Positions 57,991 through 64,000 of a stretch of DNA of 64,000 nt are shown here, piece after piece. Positions within the stretch are counted from its first letter, which is position 1. The number at the start of each line of letters is the position of its first letter. A program made the position numbers and the translations under genes. Origin of the DNA: Prescottella soli (GTDB taxonomy: Bacteria > Actinomycetota > Actinomycetes > Mycobacteriales > Mycobacteriaceae); assembly GCF_040024445.1 (NCBI RefSeq), contig NZ_CP157276.1, positions 3,968,001 through 4,032,000 of the forward strand, in the 5' to 3' direction. The notes under the pieces were generated by a model that made no database searches, was not told where the DNA came from, and was given only the letters and a program-made list of their open reading frames with translations.

Positions 57991-58878
57991 ATGAGAAGGA
58001 AGAGACCGGAGCTACCCGACGTGTTCGTCGGGCGCGACGCGGTGCGCGACGGCGCTCTCACCGCTGCGGACCTGCGGGGGCCGCGGGTGCGCCGACTGTT
58101 CCGCGGCGTCTACTGCCCGACCGGTGTGCGAGTCAGCCACGAATTGCGTTGTCGAGCCGCCGCCCTCACCGGGGAGGGTGCGCTGGTGCTCACCGGCCGG
58201 TCAGCGGCAGCCGTGCGCGGTGTCGACCTGGCATCGGCGTCGGACCCGGTGGACGTGATCGCGCTACCGAACTGCCGGGTCAACCGGCGCCCCGGGTTGA
58301 ACGTTCGGCGTGTGGCGATCGACGCCGGCGACTACCACCCGTGGGAGCAGATCGCGATCGCTAGCCCCGAACGAATGACGTTCGATGTGCTCTCGACGGG
58401 GCCGCTGCTTCGCGCGGTCGCCGACGTCGACCGAATCCTGCGAGCGAAGCTCACGACCCAGGGCCGCATGGCGTCGTATCTCGAGGGACGCCACGACCAC
58501 GGGATCGTGCGGGCACGGGAGGCGCTCGCGCTCGTCGATCCGCGCGCCGAGTCGCCGCCGGAATCCGAACTCCGGGTGCGATTGCATCTCGCGGGTCTGC
58601 GTCCGGAGCCGCAACTGTGCATCTACGCGGACGGCAAGTTCGTTGCCCGGGTCGATTTCGGGTTCGAGGCGGAACGGCTGGCCGTCGAGTACGACGGTCA
58701 GTGGCACGGGCAGCGGTCGGCGCTGGCGAGGGACCGGGTCCGTCAGAACGCGCTCCGGAAGGCCGGCTGGCAGATCCATTTCGTCACCAAGGACATGATG
58801 GCGAATCCGGACGCGGTGATCGACGAGATCCACGGCGCCGTGCTGCGCGCACGGAGCACACGACCCCGCCACCTCTGA
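57991..58878 (+). CDS. DUF559/PDDEXK-type protein with AbiEi-like N-terminal domain
   Basis: 295 aa. Residues 10-60 resemble the winged-helix AbiEi antitoxin-like domain (VFVGRDAVRDGALTAADLRGPRVRRLFRGVYCP). Residues 190-290 resemble a Vsr-like restriction-endonuclease fold: ESELRVRLHLAGL, then VARVDFGFEAERLAVEYDGQWH (D and E-x-D metal positions), then RQNALRKAGWQIHFVT. This is a common, poorly understood actinobacterial family, perhaps a nuclease. No strong ribosome site precedes the ATG. The gene is bracketed on both sides by the 18-base repeat element. Confidence 0.82.
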   Translation: MRRKRPELPDVFVGRDAVRDGALTAADLRGPRVRRLFRGVYCPTGVRVSHELRCRAAALTGEGALVLTGRSAAAVRGVDLASASDPVDVIALPNCRVNRRPGLNVRRVAIDAGDYHPWEQIAIASPERMTFDVLSTGPLLRAVADVDRILRAKLTTQGRMASYLEGRHDHGIVRAREALALVDPRAESPPESELRVRLHLAGLRPEPQLCIYADGKFVARVDFGFEAERLAVEYDGQWHGQRSALARDRVRQNALRKAGWQIHFVTKDMMANPDAVIDEIHGAVLRARSTRPRHL

Positions 58879-58889
58879 TCCGTCGCGAC

Positions 58890-59028
58890 AAGTGCGCAGA
58901 ACGTGGGATCCCGCGCCCCGTCCAGCGCTAAGTGCGCAAAACGCGGGAACCAGCGCCCCGTCCCCGCGCTAAGTGCGCAAAACGCGGGAACGGGGCCCGG
59001 GAATCCGCGACAAGTGCGCGAAACGGGG
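58890..59028. repeat. Array of four direct repeats, period 40-41 bases
   Basis: Copies of AAGTGCGCAAAACGCGGG or close variants begin at 58890, 58930, 58971 and 59012. The sequence between copies is partly conserved (GCGCCCCGTCC in the first two). All four point the same way, with no inverted partner. They fill the 158 bases between the stops of the convergent DUF559 and pssA genes. Confidence 0.9.
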
Positions 59029-59036
59029 GAGCGGAG

Positions 59037-59879
59037 TCAGCGCGGCCGGCGCAGGCCCAGCCGTGCCGCGGAGGTGCGTCGGTGGCCGTTGGGGGAGCGG
59101 CGGATGGCGCGCCGTTCGGACGGTTTGATGTCCCAGGTTTCGGGGCGCGCCGCGACCCAGCGCTTCGACCGGATCGCGAAGGGGATGTGTGCGAGGTACG
59201 CGAACACCAGGACGATCAGCAGCACGTACGGGTAGGTGACGAGCGCGGCGGCCGCGAGCGCGACGAGCGCGAGCAGTCCGGCGGCCAAGCGCGGCGGCAC
59301 CGACACGGTCTTCATCGCCAGCGTGGGGACGCGGCTGACGATGAGTGTCGCCGAGAACAGGGTCCACGCGGTGACCACGCCCAGCGACGACCACCAGCCG
59401 TCGCCCCACTGGACGTAGGCGGCGATCGGGGTGAGCGCGATCAGGGCCCCGGCCGGTGCGGGCACGCCGACGAAGAAGTCCTTCGCGTACGCGGGGACGG
59501 TGTCGTCGTCGAGCAGCGTGTTGAACCGCGCCAGCCGCAGCACGATGCTCACCGCGTACAGCAGCGCGATGATCCAGCCGAAGCTGTTGCCGTCGAGCAG
59601 CGTCACGTACAGCACGAGTGCGGGCGCGACACCGAACGAGATGGCGTCGGCGAGCGAGTCGAGTTCGGCGCCCATCTTGCTGGTGGCGTCGAGCATGCGG
59701 GCGAGGCGGCCGTCGAGGGCATCGAGGACGGCGGCCGCGCCGATCATCGCGAGGGCGGTGCCGAGCTCGCCGTCGAGCGCGAACTTGACGGCGGACAGGC
59801 CGCCGCACAGCGCGAGGATCGTGATCATGCTCGGCAGTAATCGGACTGCGTGCTGCCGGCTGGGGCGGGGCGGCCTCAC
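59037..59879 (-). CDS. pssA: CDP-diacylglycerol-serine O-phosphatidyltransferase
   Basis: 280 aa membrane enzyme making phosphatidylserine from CDP-diacylglycerol and serine. The CDP-alcohol phosphotransferase motif is complete: [23 protein letters not shown]. About eight helices, then a basic cytoplasmic tail of 35 residues. The GTG at 59879 overlaps the psd stop (GTGA), so psd and pssA form one operon with psd first, as in mycobacteria. Confidence 0.93.
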   Translation of the reverse strand: MRPPRPSRQHAVRLLPSMITILALCGGLSAVKFALDGELGTALAMIGAAAVLDALDGRLARMLDATSKMGAELDSLADAISFGVAPALVLYVTLLDGNSFGWIIALLYAVSIVLRLARFNTLLDDDTVPAYAKDFFVGVPAPAGALIALTPIAAYVQWGDGWWSSLGVVTAWTLFSATLIVSRVPTLAMKTVSVPPRLAAGLLALVALAAAALVTYPYVLLIVLVFAYLAHIPFAIRSKRWVAARPETWDIKPSERRAIRRSPNGHRRTSAARLGLRRPR

Positions 59880-60589
59880 GGTAGCTGTGCGAGGACGGTC
59901 TCGGCACCGATGGTGCGTTGGCCGCGCTCGACGAGCAGCGAGGTGCCGGCCGGGAAGTACGTGTCGACCCGGGAACCGAAGCGGATGAGGCCGTAGGTGT
60001 CGCCGATGGTGAGCTTGTCGCCCTCCTTGGCGTCGCACACGATGCGGCGCGCGAGCAGGCCTGCGATCTGCACGACGGCCACCTCGCGGCCGTCGTTGGT
60101 CTCGATGAGCATGCTGTTGCGTTCGTTGACCTCGCTGGCGTCGGCGAGGTCGGCCGACAGGAACTGTCCCGGCTGGTGGACGACCTTCCTGACCAGCCCG
60201 GCGACCGGGACGCGCTGGACGTGGACGTCGAGCACCGACAGGAAGATGCTCACGCGCGGCAGCGGCTGGTCGCCCATGCCGAGTTCGGCGGGCGGGACGG
60301 CGGTGTCGACGAGCGCGACCTCACCGTCGGCGGGCGCGACGACGACACCGGGGCGGTTCGGCGGAACCCGGTGCGGGTGACGGAAGAACGTCGCGCAGGC
60401 GGCGGCGGAGGCGAGCCCGGCCCGGCGCACCCACTTGCGGTTGCGTCCCAGCGCCGCGACCGCGAGCGGGGTCAGCACGAACGGCAGACCCGCGGGGTGT
60501 AGCGGCGGGACGGCAGCCTTGACGAGGCCGATGACGTGGCCGACGCCGGTGGGCTGGGGGGTACCAGGGGGTGTCGGTCGGCGTGCCAC
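59876..60589 (-). CDS. psd: Phosphatidylserine decarboxylase
   Basis: 237 aa. It converts phosphatidylserine to phosphatidylethanolamine. The self-cleavage site that makes the pyruvoyl group is in IRFGSRVD (Gly-Ser) near the C terminus; [13 protein letters not shown] and VVAPADGEV are other family motifs. Short archaeal/actinobacterial-type enzyme. GTG 60589 is preceded by AGAGGAG. Confidence 0.94.
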   Translation of the reverse strand: MARRPTPPGTPQPTGVGHVIGLVKAAVPPLHPAGLPFVLTPLAVAALGRNRKWVRRAGLASAAACATFFRHPHRVPPNRPGVVVAPADGEVALVDTAVPPAELGMGDQPLPRVSIFLSVLDVHVQRVPVAGLVRKVVHQPGQFLSADLADASEVNERNSMLIETNDGREVAVVQIAGLLARRIVCDAKEGDKLTIGDTYGLIRFGSRVDTYFPAGTSLLVERGQRTIGAETVLAQLP

Positions 60590-60682
60590 GAGCTCCTCTT
60601 ACCGGTCGGATTGGGCGGCGATGTTCGCCGCTCGAGCTATCACAGGTTACGTGACTGACGAGAACCGTCGGGTCGCCATGTG

Positions 60683-61150
60683 CTAGCGGCGGCCGACGAC
60701 GAGTGCCTCGGCCTCGTTCTTGATGCGCGCGAGGGTGGCGTTCATGCCGGCGATCATCTCGGTCTCGAAGGCGTCGGCGCCGCCGAGGACGGTCTTGATC
60801 AGGAACTGCGACAGCTGACTGGTTCCGGTGGGGGCTTCGCGGCGTTCGACGACGCGGGTGCCGGTCTCGGTCGGCTCGAGCGTGTACGACCAGATGGAGC
60901 GGTTCTCGTTGATGCGGAACGCGATCGCCTTGTTCGGTTCGAATCGGATGACCTTCGACGTGGTGGGCCACACCAGCAGGCCCTTGCGGTTGAGGTTGAA
61001 GGTCTTGGTGCCCTCCCGGACCTCACCGGAGACGCGCATCTTGCGGCACTGCGGGCTCCACTCGCCCATCCGCTTCAGGTCGGACACGATCGTCCACACG
61101 TCCTGCGGGGTGGCTGCGATCTCGATGCTGGCTTCGAGGGTGTTGGTCAC
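60683..61150 (-). CDS. SRPBCC (START-like) ligand-binding protein
   Basis: 155 aa. Helix-grip fold: EASIEIAATPQDVWTIVSDLKRMGEWSP at the N terminus and a long C-terminal helix ETEMIAGMNATLARIKNEAE. Members bind hydrophobic ligands or act in polyketide and lipid metabolism; ligand unknown here. GTG start with GGAG upstream. Confidence 0.88.
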   Translation of the reverse strand: MTNTLEASIEIAATPQDVWTIVSDLKRMGEWSPQCRKMRVSGEVREGTKTFNLNRKGLLVWPTTSKVIRFEPNKAIAFRINENRSIWSYTLEPTETGTRVVERREAPTGTSQLSQFLIKTVLGGADAFETEMIAGMNATLARIKNEAEALVVGRR

Positions 61151-61355
61151 GGTCGGCTCTCCGGTTCGAATTAGGTGGTACAGGAGGTCACGCGTACCGG
61201 GTCATCGTAGGCCCGCCCTCCCGATCCGTGTGCGGCAGGTCACGATTCGGGACCCGGACGGCGCACTCCCGGGAATCGTCGACTTCGCCGGGTACCCCGG
61301 TGCTTCCGCTCGGATAGCCCGACAGCGGCACGTGGCGGCGGATACCCTCGAACCC

Positions 61356-62135
61356 ATGACCCGGGTCGAGGGTGTGCTGTACGACATCGACGGGGTGCTG
61401 GTCACGTCGTGGCGGCCGGTCCCCGGGGCCGTGGAGGCGCTCGACGAGATGCGCCGCCGCGGGGGCGTGCGGGGGTTCCTGACCAACACGACATCCCGGA
61501 CGTGCGACGCGATCGCGTCGGTGCTGAGGGCCGCGGGATTCGACATCCGGCCCGAGGAGATCGTCACCGCGGTGCGGCTCACCACCGAGTACCTGCGTTC
61601 GACGTATCCGGGCGCTCGGGTGATGCTGCTCAATCACGGCGACGTCCGCGCCGACATGGAGGGCATCCAGTTCGACGCCGTCGACCCCGAGGTGATCGTG
61701 ATCGGGGGCGCGGGTCCGGAGTTCACGCACGACGCGCTCAGCCGGGTCCTGGACCTGATGGTGGCGGGGGTGCCGGCGGTCGCGATGCACCGGGCGTTGA
61801 TGTGGTCGGAGTCCGACGGGTTGCGGCTGGACACGGGTGCGTATCTTCCGGGTCTCGAGGATGCGTCGGGTTCGCGAATCGTGTCGGTGGGCAAGCCGTC
61901 GCTCGCGGGGTTCCTCACGGCGGCCGAGTTGATGGGTGTCGATCCGGCGGCGACGGTGATGGTCGGCGACGACTTCCGCGGCGACGTGCTGCCGGCGCAG
62001 CGGGTGGGCATGACGGGGGTGCTGGTGCGGACGGGGAAGTTCCGTCAGCCCATCCTCGATCTCGCGGTGGACCGGCCCGATCACGTGCTCGATTCGGTGG
62101 CCGATCTGCCCGGGTTGTTGGCCGATCGAGGGTGA
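61356..62135 (+). CDS. HAD-superfamily type IIA phosphatase
   Basis: 259 aa. Motif I YDIDGVLV, motif II LTNTTS, lysine in VGKPSLAGF, motif IV VGDDFRGDV, with the IIA cap between. Closest in type to lysine/histidine pyrophosphate phosphatase-like proteins (LHPP). Distinct from the HAD at 6370-7185, with different cap sequence. TACCCT at 61343-61348 plus seven bases sets a leaderless start at ATG 61356. Confidence 0.88.
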   Translation: MTRVEGVLYDIDGVLVTSWRPVPGAVEALDEMRRRGGVRGFLTNTTSRTCDAIASVLRAAGFDIRPEEIVTAVRLTTEYLRSTYPGARVMLLNHGDVRADMEGIQFDAVDPEVIVIGGAGPEFTHDALSRVLDLMVAGVPAVAMHRALMWSESDGLRLDTGAYLPGLEDASGSRIVSVGKPSLAGFLTAAELMGVDPAATVMVGDDFRGDVLPAQRVGMTGVLVRTGKFRQPILDLAVDRPDHVLDSVADLPGLLADRG

Positions 62136-62245
62136 CGCGCCGAGCTACTTCGGATACCTATCGAAATGCCTCGTTCCGAAGCCGTGAACGGGTAACCTCG
62201 CGGGCGCTCTCCCTACTTCTCCCTTTTGTCCGTGAAGGAGTCCGA

Positions 62246-62767
62246 ATGTCGACTATTTCCCGTATGCGTGCTATCTCGAGCCTCGGTCGACGGATGACAC
62301 GGACTGCGATGGTTGCGGCGGCGGGAATTGGTGTGGCAGCTGGGGTTTCGCTGTTCGGTGCGGGCGCCGCGTCGGCCGCACCGGTGATGTGCGTGTCGCC
62401 GACTGCGCCCAACGACATCCAGATCTCGGAGTACGCGAGCTGTGGTGCGCAGGCCTTCGAGCAGGGTGTGTCGCGGTCCGCCGCAACCGACAGTGGCACG
62501 GCCGTGTCGGTCGCGGAGGGCTTCGGCTCGTCCAACAGCCTCGCGACCGGTTTCGGCACGGCACTGAGCGCGTCGCGCGGCAACGGTCAGTCGCTCGCGC
62601 TGGCGATCGGTGGCGGCATCGCGCACTCGTGGGCCGACGACGGCTACGCGACGTTCGCGATCGCGGGCTGGGGTTCGGGTGCGACGGCCGAGAAGGGCGG
62701 CGTCGACTGCATGGGTCCGCTGTCGTTCGCGTGGAATCTGAAGACCGGCCAGACCTGCCTCGGCTAG
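62246..62767 (+). CDS. Secreted glycine/serine/alanine-rich protein of unknown function
   Basis: 173 aa. A twin-arginine-free signal peptide (MVAAAGIGVAAGVSLFGAGAASAAP, cleavage near ASA-AP). The mature protein has three cysteine sites (VMCVSP, ASCGAQ, and VDCMG with QTCLG) and repeated small-residue motifs such as AEGFGSSNSLATGFGTALSAS. AAGGAG precedes the ATG. No function assigned; secreted proteins of this kind are common in Nocardiaceae. Confidence 0.75.
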   Translation: MSTISRMRAISSLGRRMTRTAMVAAAGIGVAAGVSLFGAGAASAAPVMCVSPTAPNDIQISEYASCGAQAFEQGVSRSAATDSGTAVSVAEGFGSSNSLATGFGTALSASRGNGQSLALAIGGGIAHSWADDGYATFAIAGWGSGATAEKGGVDCMGPLSFAWNLKTGQTCLG

Positions 62768-62826
62768 GGAACGGAACAGGGTCGCGCGGTGGGGGTGTTC
62801 GCCATGGGCGGAGACCCCCGCGCGAC

Positions 62827-62853
62827 GTTGCACTCACCCCCGTCGAGTGCTAA
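62827..62853. promoter_or_regulatory. CIRCE operator 1 (HrcA site), imperfect
   Basis: GCACTC (62830-62835), nine bases, GAGTGCTAA (62845-62853). The right half matches the CIRCE consensus exactly; the left half departs from TTAGCACTC at two outer bases. Confidence 0.8.
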
Positions 62854-62861
62854 AAAGGCAC

Positions 62862-62888
62862 TTGGCACTCGCGATACGTGAGTGCCAG
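62862..62888. promoter_or_regulatory. CIRCE operator 2 (HrcA site)
   Basis: TGGCACTC (62863-62870), nine bases, GAGTGCCA (62880-62887), a perfect eight-base inverted repeat with the CIRCE spacing. With operator 1 it predicts HrcA repression of groEL, relieved by heat. Confidence 0.9.
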
Positions 62889-62963
62889 GTCGGGACGGTG
62901 AGACCGGGTACCTAGACACCCCTGGTCGTCCGTCGCGGGCACCGAGCCTGGCCGGAAGCGTAA

Positions 62964-64000
<1,037 letters not shown>

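Noticed and set aside
58890-59028. CRISPR-like array of 18-base repeats and 22-23 base spacers
   Set aside because: Spacers share sequence between units, repeats are short and vary, and the same core occurs as isolated inverted pairs elsewhere; no cas genes are present.
58903-59840. Open frames giving KCAKRG-type peptides across the repeat array
   Set aside because: They are translations of the repeat element and of the antisense strand of pssA, with no ribosome site.

Overview
The window is GC-rich, densely coded DNA from a mycolic-acid actinobacterium. The best fit is Rhodococcus or a close relative in the Nocardiaceae. I recognise a backbone of genes in the same order as the Mycobacterium tuberculosis fgd1-to-groEL2 segment (Rv0407 to Rv0440, from memory): fgd1, pta, ackA, pknG, glnH, glnX, mutT3, thiE, thiO, thiS, thiG, lpqL, thiD, xthA, an Rv0428c fragment, def, Rv0430, Rv0431, sodC, the Rv0433-type ligase, an Rv0435c-type AAA ATPase, pssA, psd and groEL. 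No rRNA, tRNA, insertion sequence, prophage or CRISPR array was seen.

Layout. 0-9.6 kb: a large SARP/AfsR-like regulator with a DHA2 exporter, a class C beta-lactamase-fold hydrolase, a HAD phosphatase coupled to a secreted esterase/mycolyltransferase-like protein, and a nine-residue-repeat protein coupled to an RDD membrane protein. 9.6-17.3 kb: fgd1, a SUFU-domain protein, a Ddn-like F420 enzyme, pta-ackA and ctaD. 17.3-22.9 kb: the glnX-glnH-pknG operon, divergent from a Nudix protein with an unexpected PIN/NYN-like tail. 22.9-28.4 kb: accessory genes (PNPOx-like, thioesterase, MFS exporter, HxlR regulator, membrane protein, GT87 glycosyltransferase, lipoprotein). 28.4-31.3 kb: thiamin synthesis, with thiE divergent from a TPP riboswitch and thiOSG. 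31.3-39.8 kb: pentapeptide-repeat protein, ABC exporter, LpqL-type peptidase, nucleotide cyclase, thiD and three acetyltransferase-like genes. 39.8-44.7 kb: xthA, Rv0428c fragment, def, Rv0430, Rv0431, sodC and a carboxylate-amine ligase. 44.7-52.2 kb: a PAP2 protein and a six-gene Mrp antiporter operon (mnhA with a fused B domain, then C, D, E, F, G). 52.4-59 kb: Nudix, two tandemly duplicated membrane proteins, the AAA ATPase and a DUF559 protein. 59-64 kb: pssA, psd, SRPBCC, HAD and a secreted protein, then groEL behind two CIRCE operators and cut by the window end.

How the genes work together. Fgd1 makes reduced F420 that the adjacent Ddn-like protein could use. GlnX and GlnH sense extracellular ligand for PknG, which tunes central nitrogen and carbon metabolism. 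Pta-AckA and CtaD serve acetate and respiratory energy metabolism. The Mrp complex handles sodium and pH, and PssA-Psd make phosphatidylethanolamine.

The most unusual signals lie outside ordinary gene calls. An intergenic 18-base element (AAGTGCGCAAAACGCGGG) occurs as hairpins and as a four-copy direct array with a 41-base period. A segmental duplication left a copy of the AAA gene's 3' end behind. At least fourteen genes have a -10 hexamer ending exactly seven bases before the start codon, which implies leaderless mRNAs.
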